35,064 bases of DNA from an uncultured Acidimicrobiales bacterium (GCA_938084885.1 CALKGG010000023.1:1-35064); one strand, 5' to 3'. Counted from the stretch's first letter, positions 1 to 7,758 are shown. Notes: generated by a model from the sequence alone, not told the origin. Numbers and translations: made by a program.

Positions 1-96
1 AAGCAAGACCCCGAGTTCGTCGCAATTAAGGAAGAGATCCTCAGTTTCATCTGGGAGATGGAAGAAGAAATTATGGGACGAGAGGGACAAGGCTGA
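1..96 (+). CDS. ABC transporter ATP-binding protein, NitT/TauT type (3' end only)
   Basis: Only the last 31 codons are in the window, ending in TGA at 94-96. The acidic tail (D-P-E-F-V-A-I-K-E-E-I-L then F-I-W-E-M-E-E-E-I) resembles the C-terminus of nitrate/sulfonate/taurine importer ATPases (SsuB/TauB/NrtD family). The stop overlaps the ATG of the permease gene by one base (TGATG), so the two are translationally coupled and belong to one operon. The Walker motifs lie outside the window, so the assignment depends on the tail and on the permease next door. Confidence 0.7.
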   Translation, partial: KQDPEFVAIKEEILSFIWEMEEEIMGREGQG

Positions 97-1082
97 TGTC
101 TGGAAGCATGGGAGCCCAAGTGGCAGCGGGTTCGACGGAGCAGAAGGGCCCCAAGAACAAGACGAAGAACGCACGCACGGTGTCGTTCGGTGATGCAAGC
201 GCGGTCAAGAGCGTCCCGGTGTTTAGCGTTATCGCCTTTGTGGTGATGATGCTCTTTTGGTGGGCTTCAACTCGAGTGTGGGGATTTGATCAAGCTTTCG
301 CAGATAACTTCTTTGCCGAGAATCCTGACGTGAATCAGGAGAAGCAGCTCATTGCTGCGTGCAACCGCTCCGATGAATGCGGCGAATTTTCTCAGTTCAT
401 CACCCCCCAGCAGTTTCCGTCGGTGAGGGACACGTGGAACGCTGCAATTCTGCTCTTCACCGATGGCTTCCAAAACACCACCATCTGGGAACATGCACTT
501 ACGAGCCTCTGGCGAATTACCCGGGGCATGTTCTTTGGTTCGATCGTGGGCATCCCTGTCGGGATGGCAATGGGCCTGTCGAGCAAGGCTCGCGGGTTCT
601 TCGATACACCTGTCGAGCTCTTCCGTCCAATTCCGCCGCTCGCCCTAATCCCCCTGTTTATTGCCATCTTCGGCATCGGCGACGCCGCTGCGATTCCTCT
701 TCTGGTCTTTGCATCACTGTGGATCATGATCATCGCGGCCCGCGCAGGCATGCGCAACGTGCAGCTCTCAAAGGTCCGCGCTGCGTACTCACTGGGTGCA
801 AGCAAGCGTCAAGTCCTTACCAAGGTCCTTATCCCGAACGCGTTGCCAGAGCTCTTCACCGGGTTCCGTGTCGCTCTCGGCGTCAGCTGGGGAACGCTCG
901 TCGCTGCAGAACTCGTCGGTACCAACATCGGCCTCGGCGCCATGATCTTCCAGGCACGTAACTTCACCCGCCTCGACGTCATCGTGGTCGGAATCGCGAT
1001 TATCGCAATCCTCGGCGTGCTCATGGATGTCCTTATGCGCATCCTCGAGTCCATCCTCGTCCCATGGCAGGGCAAGGGTTAA
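96..1082 (+). CDS. ABC transporter permease, NitT/TauT (SsuC/TauC-like) family
   Basis: A 328-residue inner-membrane permease of the binding-protein-dependent type. There is a cytoplasmic N-terminus of about 45 residues, a first membrane segment at about 46-63, and a five-helix core from about 125 onward. The EAA loop that docks the ATPase is visible around residues 228-252 (A-Y-S-L-G-A-S-K...IPNALPELFTGFR), followed by the typical V-S-W-G-T-L-V-A-A-E-L-V-G. Family members are usually 250-280 residues; the excess is the long N-terminus and a charged, Cys-containing stretch (about 64-120) between helix 1 and the core. The substrate (nitrate, taurine, sulfonate or a pyrimidine precursor) cannot be told from the permease. 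The start overlaps the upstream ATPase stop. Confidence 0.85.
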   Translation: MSGSMGAQVAAGSTEQKGPKNKTKNARTVSFGDASAVKSVPVFSVIAFVVMMLFWWASTRVWGFDQAFADNFFAENPDVNQEKQLIAACNRSDECGEFSQFITPQQFPSVRDTWNAAILLFTDGFQNTTIWEHALTSLWRITRGMFFGSIVGIPVGMAMGLSSKARGFFDTPVELFRPIPPLALIPLFIAIFGIGDAAAIPLLVFASLWIMIIAARAGMRNVQLSKVRAAYSLGASKRQVLTKVLIPNALPELFTGFRVALGVSWGTLVAAELVGTNIGLGAMIFQARNFTRLDVIVVGIAIIAILGVLMDVLMRILESILVPWQGKG

Positions 1083-1093
1083 CGTATTCCTGC

Positions 1094-1110
1094 GGGCCTG
1101 GTGGCCCTTT
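1094..1110 (+). terminator. weak hairpin after the ABC permease
   Basis: GGGCC-TGGT-GGCCC followed by TTT, 11 bp after the permease stop. The stem is only 5 bp and the T-run is short, so it may be a weak terminator or nothing. Confidence 0.3.
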
Positions 1111-1156
1111 GGAAACCAGCCTTTTCTCCGCTTTGCTGTCGAAAACGCTCTGATCC

Positions 1157-1555
1157 ATGTGGAAAGCACCGTCACATAGTCGTGGGGCGTTACTTACCGG
1201 CTTGATGTGTGCTGTGTGGTTCGTCCTTGCAGCCCGTCGACCAGAATTGCACTACCACTTCGCTCCGCTGGTCGCTGCTGCCCTCTGGCCGCTGAGCCTT
1301 CGTAGCAACGGAAGAGCAACCGCGGACGCGGCTCGCATTGGTGGCATTGGTGCAGCGGCTCTTGTGTTCGCCACGACTGGAGTCATCGTGGCGGCCGGCA
1401 ACATGAACGGACCGAATTTCTTGCATCAGGGGCCTGCATGGCCAGAAGCGATGCTGTTCGCTCTTGTGGCTGCAGGTTGGGCGACGCGAGTGGCTAGTCG
1501 GGAGAAGCCCGGCATGCTCGGTGCGCTTGTCGATAGCTCGACCGGCGACACCTAA
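1157..1555 (+). CDS. small predicted membrane protein of unknown function
   Basis: A 132-residue hydrophobic protein. Likely membrane segments lie at about residues 10-26, 35-49, 61-81 and 92-108; the termini are polar. I do not recognise a family. No convincing ribosome-binding site precedes the ATG, and the start could be a little further in. The reading frame is kept open over a stretch whose composition looks coding. It is not obviously part of the ABC operon, since 74 bp and a weak hairpin separate them. The stop is immediately followed by the first copy of the 31-bp palindrome family. Function is unknown. Confidence 0.5.
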   Translation: MWKAPSHSRGALLTGLMCAVWFVLAARRPELHYHFAPLVAAALWPLSLRSNGRATADAARIGGIGAAALVFATTGVIVAAGNMNGPNFLHQGPAWPEAMLFALVAAGWATRVASREKPGMLGALVDSSTGDT

Positions 1556-1556
1556 C

Positions 1557-1587
1557 GGCACATTTGGGGTCTGACCCCAAATCTGCC
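1557..1587. repeat. 31-bp palindromic repeat, copy 1
   Basis: GGCA-C-ATTTGGGGTC-T-GACCCCAAAT-C-TGCC: near-perfect arms around a single T, with one C/C mismatch. It starts 2 bp after a stop codon. It matches copy 3 (23884-23914) at 29 of 31 positions and shares the 19-bp core with copy 2. Confidence 0.85.
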
Positions 1588-1661
1588 GCTAACGCTGCGC
1601 GTTTGCCAAGCGCCGCTCGGTCGGCTGTTGCAAAATCAACGAATTTGGCGGCTACCGGCGG

Positions 1662-1682
1662 ATTTGGGGTCTGACCCCAAAA
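1662..1682. repeat. palindromic repeat core, copy 2
   Basis: The core TTTGGGGTC-T-GACCCCAAA (1663-1681) recurs exactly 100 bp, centre to centre, after copy 1. The outer arms here differ (CGGCGG/ACGTCG) and pair poorly. It lies 7 bp beyond the 3' end of the convergent GGDEF-like gene, so the 133-bp gap between the two convergent genes holds two copies and nothing else I can support. Confidence 0.8.
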
Positions 1683-1688
1683 ACGTCG

Positions 1689-2522
1689 CTAGAGGTCGGC
1701 GATGGCGACTTCGATGCGGTCTTGATGCCACTCGGTTGCGGCTTCGAGCGCTTCGCTGGCCTTACCGACCAGATCGCGTACTTCGAACGCATGCGCTGGA
1801 TAGCACGCAATGCCAGCCCAGACGGTCGTGTTTGTCTCGTTGTCGGAGATCTCGCGACGGATTCGTTCGACTGTCCAGACCGCACCGTTCTCTGGAGTGT
1901 CCTCGAGGACAAGTGCGTACAGGCCGTTGGTGGTGCGACACGCCGTATCCGATTCGCGGAGCGTGTCGAGAAGATAATCGGCAACCATCTCAGGATCTGC
2001 CTGCGTGCGATCATCACCACTACCGCTCGTAACCTCGATCAGCACAACAGCGACCGGACGAAGATGTCGCCGGGCAGCAGCGACACGAGCCTCGACCGCA
2101 GCACGAAAGTAGGCCTCGGTATAGAGCCCAGTCGACGGGTCCGTGATGATGCTTCGAGCGTTCGAATTGCTCGACTGCACCTCGCTCTTGATGTCTTGTT
2201 CGATACGTTCGGCACGAGCGACTTCGCTCGCCTGCGTCGCAGCGAGCTCAGAGCCGAGAGAACTCACAGCATCCTCTGCGGTGATCCGAGCCTGAACCTG
2301 CGAGGTCACGGCGTTCTCGAGCTCAGCGGCCTTGGCCCGCTCGGTTTCGACATCGGCTTTGGCTACGGCGAGATCCTTCGCAACGAACCACGAAACAACC
2401 CCAGCGCCAAGTGCTGCAGCGCCTGCGAAGATACCCAGGGTTGACCCTTCGAACAGCGCAAGCACACCGAGCACAAAGCCCGTAACCCCAACCGAAATTG
2501 CCACGAGGGCGCGACTATCCAT
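1689..2522 (-). CDS. membrane-anchored protein with a degenerate GGDEF domain
   Basis: A 277-residue protein. Two membrane segments at about residues 4-22 and 25-43 are followed by an Ala/Glu-rich coiled coil (about 48-115) and a C-terminal diguanylate-cyclase-like domain. The domain opening I-T-D-P-S-T-G-L-Y-T-E-A-Y-F matches the usual D-P-L-T-G-L-x-N-R-R-x-F, and its end (Y-P-A-H...A-S-E-A-L-E-A-A) also fits. The signature loop reads T-T-N-G-L-Y-A-L-V-L in place of R-x-G-G-D-E-F-A-V-L, so the metal and GTP-binding residues are gone and c-di-GMP synthesis is not expected. The start is the ATG at 2520-2522; a longer frame would run into aat. It follows aat after 85 bp on the same strand and may be co-transcribed. 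Confidence 0.7.
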   Translation of the reverse strand: MDSRALVAISVGVTGFVLGVLALFEGSTLGIFAGAAALGAGVVSWFVAKDLAVAKADVETERAKAAELENAVTSQVQARITAEDAVSSLGSELAATQASEVARAERIEQDIKSEVQSSNSNARSIITDPSTGLYTEAYFRAAVEARVAAARRHLRPVAVVLIEVTSGSGDDRTQADPEMVADYLLDTLRESDTACRTTNGLYALVLEDTPENGAVWTVERIRREISDNETNTTVWAGIACYPAHAFEVRDLVGKASEALEAATEWHQDRIEVAIADL

Positions 2523-2607
2523 CACGCATACTGTTTCGGCTTTTGGGGGCAGAGACTCAAGAAAAACATTCGGGCTTTCACAATCGACCGCACTACGGGT
2601 AGTCGCA

Positions 2608-3243
2608 TCACGGATTGGACGACACAGCCTCATCCAATCGACGAAGATACTCGCTCCGGGATAGGTCGATTGCGCCAAGAGACGAGAGATGTGGTGTCAT
2701 CCACTGGACGTCGAACAAGATGATCCCGTTCTCGCGGAGCGTCCTGGTGAGGTGGATAAGCGCAGCCTTTGAGGCATCGGTCTCCCAATGAAACATCGAC
2801 TCGCCAGCAAACATCCGTCCGACACCAATGCCGTACACGCCACCGACCAAGTCGCCGGACTCGTTGCGGGTTTCCACTGAGTGCGCCCAGCCAAGTTCAT
2901 GCAGACGCGAGTAGGCGCTGAGAATCTGCGAATCGATCCAGCCATGCGGACGACTCGGATCGGCGCACGCCTTCATCACCTCGGTGAATGCTGTGTTGAT
3001 CGTGAAGTGGAATCGCTTCATCGACTTCGCAAGCGACCGCGAGACATGCATGTCGAGGGGCAAAATTGCCCGAGGGTCCGGAGACCACCATGCGATCGGC
3101 CCATCTGGTTCCAAGGGCATCGGGAAGAGGCCTTGGCTATAGCCGGTAAGAATCGTCTCTGGTTCGAGGTCTGCGCCAACCCCAACAACGCCGTGTTCGT
3201 CGGCGCTTTCGGCAGGTGGAAAGACCCAAGCGTTGGCACCCAT
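2608..3243 (-). CDS. aat: leucyl/phenylalanyl-tRNA--protein transferase
   Basis: A 211-residue cytosolic enzyme that moves Leu or Phe from aminoacyl-tRNA to the N-terminal Arg or Lys of proteins, marking them for ClpS/ClpAP (bacterial N-end rule). Family hallmarks are clear: F-P-P near the N-terminus, G-Y-S-Q-G-L-F-P-M-P, I-A-W-W-S-P-D-P-R, S-R-S-L-x-K, G-W-I-D, G-W-A-H-S-V-E, G-G-x-Y-G-I, G-x-M-F-A-G-E-S-M-F and the late D-V-Q. The ATG at 3241-3243 has an AAGGGG ribosome-binding site that overlaps the stop of the 31-codon gene just upstream (TAAGGGG), which points to translational coupling. Confidence in the identity is high. Confidence 0.93.
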   Translation of the reverse strand: MGANAWVFPPAESADEHGVVGVGADLEPETILTGYSQGLFPMPLEPDGPIAWWSPDPRAILPLDMHVSRSLAKSMKRFHFTINTAFTEVMKACADPSRPHGWIDSQILSAYSRLHELGWAHSVETRNESGDLVGGVYGIGVGRMFAGESMFHWETDASKAALIHLTRTLRENGIILFDVQWMTPHLSSLGAIDLSRSEYLRRLDEAVSSNP

Positions 3244-3250
3244 AGGCCCC

Positions 3251-3346
3251 TTAGGTGAACGCAATCGCCGCCAGTGGAGCAATCAGGCCGATGATGAGAA
3301 AGATCGCAAGGATAAGAGTGACGTTCTTCTTGGTTTGTGGAGACAC
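3251..3346 (-). CDS. 31-residue single-span membrane microprotein upstream of aat
   Basis: Reading from a GTG at 3346-3344 gives a 31-residue peptide: a short polar start with T-K-K, then a continuous hydrophobic helix (V-T-L-I-L-A-I-F-L-I-I-G-L-I-A-P-L-A-A-I-A-F) ending at a TAA at 3253-3251. The T-K-K before the helix fits the positive-inside rule. The stop lies inside the aat ribosome-binding site, 7 bp before its ATG. A TAACGT hexamer sits exactly 6 bp upstream of the GTG, as at other leaderless starts in this window. Function is unknown. The alternative is that this is untranslated aat leader; the codon use and helix argue against it, without proof. Confidence 0.55.
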   Translation of the reverse strand: MSPQTKKNVTLILAIFLIIGLIAPLAAIAFT

Positions 3347-3352
3347 ATCTAA

Positions 3353-3358
3353 ACGTTA
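3353..3358 (-). promoter_or_regulatory. -10 hexamer for the microprotein/aat transcript
   Basis: TAACGT on the minus strand with 6 bp to the GTG start. It overlaps the lysC hexamer on the other strand by the shared TA at 3357-3358. Confidence 0.5.
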
Positions 3359-3362
3359 CCGT
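3357..3362 (+). promoter_or_regulatory. -10 hexamer for lysC
   Basis: TACCGT, 8 bp before the lysC GTG. Only 24 bp separate the two divergent start codons, so both transcripts must be leaderless or nearly so. Confidence 0.45.
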
Positions 3363-3370
3363 ATTTGTCT

Positions 3371-4585
3371 GTGGCTCTTGTCGTTCAAAAATTTGGTGGC
3401 ACCTCGGTGGCTGATGCCGATCGCATTCGTGAGGTGGCCGACCATGTCGCTCGCTGTCGCCGTCGAGGTGATCACGTTGTTCTCGTCGTCTCTGCAATGG
3501 GCAAGGAGACCGACCATCTGCTTCGTCTCGCGAACGAGGTTTCAAAGACCCAACCGGGCCGCGAGATGGATCTGCTCATCACCGCCGGCGAACGCAAGGC
3601 GTGCGCTCTCGTGGCCATGGCGTTGAACGACAACGACGTTCCAAGCGCTTCGTTTACCGGGAGCCAAGCAGGCTTCGAAACCGACACGAACCACCGCAAC
3701 GCGAAGATCCTCGAGGTCAACCCGACCCGAATCCGTGAAGCAATCGAGGCCGGTATGGTTCCGGTCGTGGCAGGTTCACAGGGAGTCTCGTCGGACAAAG
3801 ACGTCACCTTCCTCGGCCGAGGCGGATCCGACACAACCGCCGTTGCCCTCGCCCACGCACTCGAGGCCGACTCGTGCGAGCTCTACACCGACGTGTCCGG
3901 CGTGTTCACGACCGATCCCCGCGTCGTGTCCAATGCGCGCAAGATGCCCACGATCAGTTTCGACGAGATGCTCGAAATGACCGCCGTCGGTTGCCCAAAG
4001 CCCGTCATGCGATCCGTCGAGGTCGCCCAACGTTTTCGCGTGCCGCTGCACGTTCGTTCTGCATTTACCTGGGAGCCTGGCACCTGGGTCATCGAGGAGG
4101 ATCCTGACATGGAACTAGCAATCATCAAGGCAGTCGTACCCGACACTTCCGAGGCCAAGGTGACCGTGTGCGGCGTTCCCGACGAGCCCGGTATTGCCGC
4201 AGGCATGTTTCGTGCTCTCGCCGATGCAGGTGTCAACGTCGACATGATTGTGCAGAACGTCAGCGCAGATGGCGAGACCGACATCTCGTTCACGACGCCG
4301 ACGAACGACGCCGAACGTGCCGCAACCATTTGCGAAGCGAGCGCTCCGGGCGACTCGTGCGTTGTCAGCACCGACTCTGACATTGGACGCGTCTCGGTCG
4401 TTGGCGCGGGTATGAAGAGCAACCCGGGAGTCGCCGCCACCATGTTCGAGACGCTCGCCGACAACGACATCAACATCGAAATGATCTCGACATCGGCTAT
4501 CCGTATTAGCTGTGTCGTTCGCGGAACTGACGTCGACAAAGCAACCCAGGCCCTCCACGACGCGTTCGAACTCGCTGCTTCTTGA
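3371..4585 (+). CDS. lysC: aspartate kinase
   Basis: A 404-residue aspartokinase: ATP-dependent phosphorylation of L-aspartate, the first step towards Lys, Thr, Met and diaminopimelate. The N-terminal kinase domain has V-V-Q-K-F-G-G-T-S, V-V-S-A-M-G, T-A-G-E-R, F-L-G-R-G-G-S-D-T-T-A and C-E-L-Y-T-D-V-S-G-V-F-T-T-D-P-R. Two ACT domains follow (from about residue 265 and about 345), ending in M-I-S-T-S-A-I-R-I-S-C-V, the usual Lys/Thr feedback module. The start is the GTG at 3371, which gives the usual actinobacterial N-terminus M-A-L-V-V-Q-K; a TTG two codons earlier is less likely. The partner enzyme Asd is encoded 3.4 kb downstream rather than next door, as it is in many actinobacteria. Confidence 0.95.
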   Translation: MALVVQKFGGTSVADADRIREVADHVARCRRRGDHVVLVVSAMGKETDHLLRLANEVSKTQPGREMDLLITAGERKACALVAMALNDNDVPSASFTGSQAGFETDTNHRNAKILEVNPTRIREAIEAGMVPVVAGSQGVSSDKDVTFLGRGGSDTTAVALAHALEADSCELYTDVSGVFTTDPRVVSNARKMPTISFDEMLEMTAVGCPKPVMRSVEVAQRFRVPLHVRSAFTWEPGTWVIEEDPDMELAIIKAVVPDTSEAKVTVCGVPDEPGIAAGMFRALADAGVNVDMIVQNVSADGETDISFTTPTNDAERAATICEASAPGDSCVVSTDSDIGRVSVVGAGMKSNPGVAATMFETLADNDINIEMISTSAIRISCVVRGTDVDKATQALHDAFELAAS

Positions 4586-4604
4586 GCACGAACCGCGCCC
4601 GATA

Positions 4605-5315
4605 ATGCGGGTTATCTCGTGGAACATCGAGCTCGGTCTGGGCGTCGAACGGGCCATCGACGCGCTGACGGCCCATCCTGATCTCAAAGACGCCGACCTG
4701 ATCCTGCTCCAGGAAATGGACGATGTTGGACCCGCGCAGATCGCCGACGCGCTCGGCCTTCGCTCGGTGTATCGAGCTGGTTGCAAACACGACGACACCG
4801 GCAAGCCGTTCGGAAACGCCATCCTTGCGCGGGGAACAATCGGCGAGGAGACGGTCATACGGCTCCCACATCTCGCACGCTTCATGGGAATGCGCCGCAT
4901 TGCCCTCCAGTCTCCGGTGACGGTTCGCCCACTCCATGGACAAGGCCCACACGAACTGATGGTGTGGAGTGTGCACGCAGAGATCTCGACGCTTCCGCAC
5001 CGACGCCAGGTCGCGCAGTACCGGGAAGTCGCCGATCGGGTGATTTCTGCACGAGCACCGAGATCGATTGTTGGCGGCGATTTCAACACCGCGTCGGGCC
5101 GATCGATCCGTGGGCTTGTCGAACACATGGAGCGGGCCGGCCTGGCGAGGCTTTTGCCCGCAGGTCAGCAAACCTTCCACCGATTCGGCCGTCCATTCGA
5201 GCTCGATCATCTCTTCGCTTGCGGGTTCGACGTGGTTGCATCGGGGGTGTGCGCGGATCATGACGCCAGCGACCACGACCCGGTCTGGGCATTGCTGCGT
5301 CCCGTTGTTTCCTAA
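4605..5315 (+). CDS. endonuclease/exonuclease/phosphatase (EEP) fold hydrolase
   Basis: A 236-residue metal-dependent phosphodiesterase of the DNase I-like fold. The conserved blocks are in order: V-I-S-W-N-I-E at the start, D-L-I-L-L-Q-E-M-D (Mg-binding Glu), W-S-V-H in mid-protein, V-G-G-D-F-N-T and the terminal S-D-H-D-P-V-W-A-L-L catalytic Asp-His pair. The substrate (nucleic acid, phosphoinositide-like lipid or other phosphodiester) is not evident, and there is no signal peptide. The ATG at 4605 lies 19 bp after the lysC stop, so it is probably co-transcribed; an upstream in-frame extension would overlap lysC and has no family similarity. Confidence 0.8.
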   Translation: MRVISWNIELGLGVERAIDALTAHPDLKDADLILLQEMDDVGPAQIADALGLRSVYRAGCKHDDTGKPFGNAILARGTIGEETVIRLPHLARFMGMRRIALQSPVTVRPLHGQGPHELMVWSVHAEISTLPHRRQVAQYREVADRVISARAPRSIVGGDFNTASGRSIRGLVEHMERAGLARLLPAGQQTFHRFGRPFELDHLFACGFDVVASGVCADHDASDHDPVWALLRPVVS

Positions 5316-5354
5316 ACCATCTGGTCGTCAGCGAGTGCGTTCTCCCGCGGCCGT

Positions 5355-5411
5355 GGCGCAAATCACTCACCGACGGTGAACTATGCATGGTAATTCTGCG
5401 CGATTTGTGCC
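5355..5411. promoter_or_regulatory. nested inverted repeats upstream of the Thr-rich secreted protein
   Basis: GGCGCAAATC (5355-5364) and GATTTGTGCC (5402-5411) are inverted copies with 9 of 10 matches. Between them is the perfect palindrome TCACCG-A-CGGTGA (5367-5379). They lie 43-99 bp before the start codon, where an operator or promoter region would be. Confidence 0.4.
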
Positions 5412-5453
5412 AATGATTGAGTGGTGGGCAACGATCGTGGAGGACGGGTGCAT

Positions 5454-6923
5454 ATGTCGCGGCGTCCCTTTGACCTCAAGCCCACAATCTTTTGTTTAAC
5501 CGTGTCGCTTGCGCTCACCGCCACGCTCATCGCCGTCAATAGCAACAGTGACGGTTCGGTCGGTACGGCAGCGTCGGCTGTGGTGACTGAAGCTGAGCTT
5601 GTCGACCGCCGTGCAGCAACCCCTACCGCTGCTCGACAAGGGGTTTCGCCCTCGCTGTCTGCAGCTAACGACGCGCCGCCACTCGACGACGATTCCGAGT
5701 CGGGCGATTCCCCGTTCGTCGACGACGTTGCGCTGTCAGCGCAAATCGATGAGGTCGCGTCGGCCGAGGCTGCAGCCCAGGTCGTTCCATCAAACGGAGC
5801 GGCCAACGCTGGGGCTACGACGAACGAACAAGCCACCTCAGCTGATTCCCTCCAAGATGTCGATGAGGTCGCCTCAGCTGTTGGGTCCGAGAGCATCGCC
5901 ACCTCGGTCGCCGGTGTCAATACTGTTCCGACCACAACGCTGCTTCGCGCCGATGCTCGACCGAGCGCCGCAACAACCACCCAGGTGCCAACCACGGTTC
6001 CGGCAACGACACCGACCACACGAGCACCCACGACCACGAGAACGCCAGTCGTTGCGCCAACAACAATCCAGTCCACGACAACAACAACCACCACAACCAC
6101 CACCACAACGACGACCACTCGGGCGCCAGCGCCGATCAGCGGGAACTACACCGTGGCCCAGGTGATCGACGGAACGATCGGAGCTGGCGACGGATCCAAC
6201 CCCAACGAAGAATCGCCAATGGGCCGCCACGACGCCTCCCTCTATCTGCCGCAAGGCTGGAACTGGGCACAGGGCACAACACGCAACTCCCAATGGGGCA
6301 ATCTCGCAAGCAACCAATACACCGAGTTTCGATGTGCGGTCATTCCAGAGAACGGCCATGTTCCAAGCGTTGACTTCCGAGTGAACTTCACCGAGGGCGC
6401 GTACTACCAATTCGCAGAAGGCTCCTGGTCAAAGGCATTCGACGTTGCCCTCGACTCGCCGACGCACGGCGCCTACCTCGGCACAGCCGGACAGGTCAAT
6501 GCCGACCCGTTTAGCTCCGGACGCGGCTCGATCAACTGGCGCCAAGAGGCCGACGGCAGCTACTCGGCCCCATGGAATCCGGCGGCGCTGATGATGCACT
6601 TCTGGGCTGGAGCACGTCAGAGCCCAAAGTCGGGTCAGACCGCAGAGTTCTTGACCTCTCAGATGCGCCTACAACAACCCGACGGAAAGACCGTCGACCT
6701 CAGCCAAGTGCGGGTGCTGTTCCAATGCGGTATCGACTACTACAACACCACCGGCGGTCAAGGGACCCGCGTGCCCGGTCCGGGCATTGCGAAATATCAC
6801 CGATTGACGACCGACTGGCAGCCCGGCCTCTGGGTCACGTTGCCCGGCAACGTGGCAGCGTCCAGCACTGCAGACTTCCGCCGATGGTTGGAAGCAAACC
6901 TGCCGCCGGACGTTCGACCATAA
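5454..6923 (+). CDS. secreted or membrane-anchored protein with Thr-rich linker
   Basis: A 489-residue exported protein. An N-terminal hydrophobic segment (about residues 9-29) is a signal peptide or anchor; I see no lipobox. Residues about 45-150 are acidic and Ala/Ser-rich, and about 165-225 are Thr/Pro-rich with a run of about 15 threonines, the look of an O-glycosylated wall-spanning linker. The C-terminal 265 residues form a compact domain rich in Trp, Tyr and Gly (W-N-W-A-Q-G, F-R-C-A-V-I-P, Q-C-G-I-D-Y-Y) with two Cys that may pair. I do not recognise the domain. The start at 5454 is chosen because TGGAGGA lies 9 bp upstream; an earlier GTG lacks one. Confidence 0.75.
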   Translation: MSRRPFDLKPTIFCLTVSLALTATLIAVNSNSDGSVGTAASAVVTEAELVDRRAATPTAARQGVSPSLSAANDAPPLDDDSESGDSPFVDDVALSAQIDEVASAEAAAQVVPSNGAANAGATTNEQATSADSLQDVDEVASAVGSESIATSVAGVNTVPTTTLLRADARPSAATTTQVPTTVPATTPTTRAPTTTRTPVVAPTTIQSTTTTTTTTTTTTTTTRAPAPISGNYTVAQVIDGTIGAGDGSNPNEESPMGRHDASLYLPQGWNWAQGTTRNSQWGNLASNQYTEFRCAVIPENGHVPSVDFRVNFTEGAYYQFAEGSWSKAFDVALDSPTHGAYLGTAGQVNADPFSSGRGSINWRQEADGSYSAPWNPAALMMHFWAGARQSPKSGQTAEFLTSQMRLQQPDGKTVDLSQVRVLFQCGIDYYNTTGGQGTRVPGPGIAKYHRLTTDWQPGLWVTLPGNVAASSTADFRRWLEANLPPDVRP

Positions 6924-6989
6924 CCGGGGCACCGCTGACGTTCTCAACCGTGTCGAACGCGTCGCAGCGTTATCTTGTCCAATGCGTCG

Positions 6990-7754
6990 TTAGACGTCGA
7001 AAAAGTGGAAGATGAGCGCTTCGAGCCCGATCGAGAACAGCGCCCAATCTTGCTCTTCGCCGTCATTGGTGGTCCGGGTGATTCCCCGGCGCTCGTAGCT
7101 AGTGCTGAGACGGCCAGAAAGGCCTTCGTTCAGTGCGTATGCCGCAGCCGCGAACTGTTCGATCGTGAAACCCTCGCGAATTGACACATCGAGAGTTTCT
7201 GCCACCCATTGATACAACGACGCATACCGTTGAATCAGCTGGTCTTCGCCGTCGCGGAGGAGCTCCTCGACCTCGGGATCGAGGTTCGATCGAGTGACTG
7301 CCGCCGCGCGCACCGCGTTGTAGAGGCGCCATTCGGGACTCGAATCGAGAAGATCATGGTTGAACAGGCCAACGACTCGAGCCAGCTCGGATGCAACCCG
7401 TCGACGGCTCTCAGGGTCGTCCGAATTCAAAAGCTTCCGCGCCACTTCGAGCTCGGATTCGAGGTGTTCTTTCGTTGCCGCGAGACCCTGGCCAGCGGGC
7501 AGCCTGAGAAGGTTCAGCACCACGCCATGGCGGAGCGCGTCTTGTGGCGTTCGTTTCGAATCTTGCCAAATCCGATACGACATGCCGCGCGGAACACCAG
7601 CAGCCGCGATCGCCGCGTCCAGTCCAATTGCGTCAAGTCCGCTATCGACACCCTCTTCGAGAAGCGTCGAAATTGCGGCGTCGATGAGACGATCGCGAAC
7701 TTCGTTCGGGGGGTACTTAGGGGGGCGGCCTCGCGGCCGCTTTACATCAGTCAT
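6990..7754 (-). CDS. TetR-like transcriptional regulator with an N-terminal AT-hook-like motif
   Basis: A 254-residue one-component regulator. After a basic R-P-R-G-R-P-P-K stretch (residues about 6-13), which resembles an AT-hook, there is a TetR-type helix-turn-helix region (about 20-70: I-D-A-A-I-S-T-L-L-E-E-G, then A-A-A-G-V-P-R-G-M-S-Y-R-I-W). The rest is all-helical and would be the ligand-binding and dimer part. The ATG at 7752-7754 is chosen because the upstream in-frame extension has no domain character. It is divergent from asd (222 bp apart), but there is no reason to think it regulates asd. The ligand is unknown. Confidence 0.7.
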   Translation of the reverse strand: MTDVKRPRGRPPKYPPNEVRDRLIDAAISTLLEEGVDSGLDAIGLDAAIAAAGVPRGMSYRIWQDSKRTPQDALRHGVVLNLLRLPAGQGLAATKEHLESELEVARKLLNSDDPESRRRVASELARVVGLFNHDLLDSSPEWRLYNAVRAAAVTRSNLDPEVEELLRDGEDQLIQRYASLYQWVAETLDVSIREGFTIEQFAAAAYALNEGLSGRLSTSYERRGITRTTNDGEEQDWALFSIGLEALIFHFFDV

Positions 7755-7758
7755 TTCA

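Noticed and set aside
377..961. Long overlapping frames on both strands throughout the window
   Set aside because: High GC keeps shadow frames open; their proteins are Arg/Ser/Pro-rich and lie wholly within better supported genes.
6078..6120. Phase-variable repeat in the Thr run
   Set aside because: The threonine codons alternate between ACA, ACC and ACG, so there is no long uniform tract to slip.
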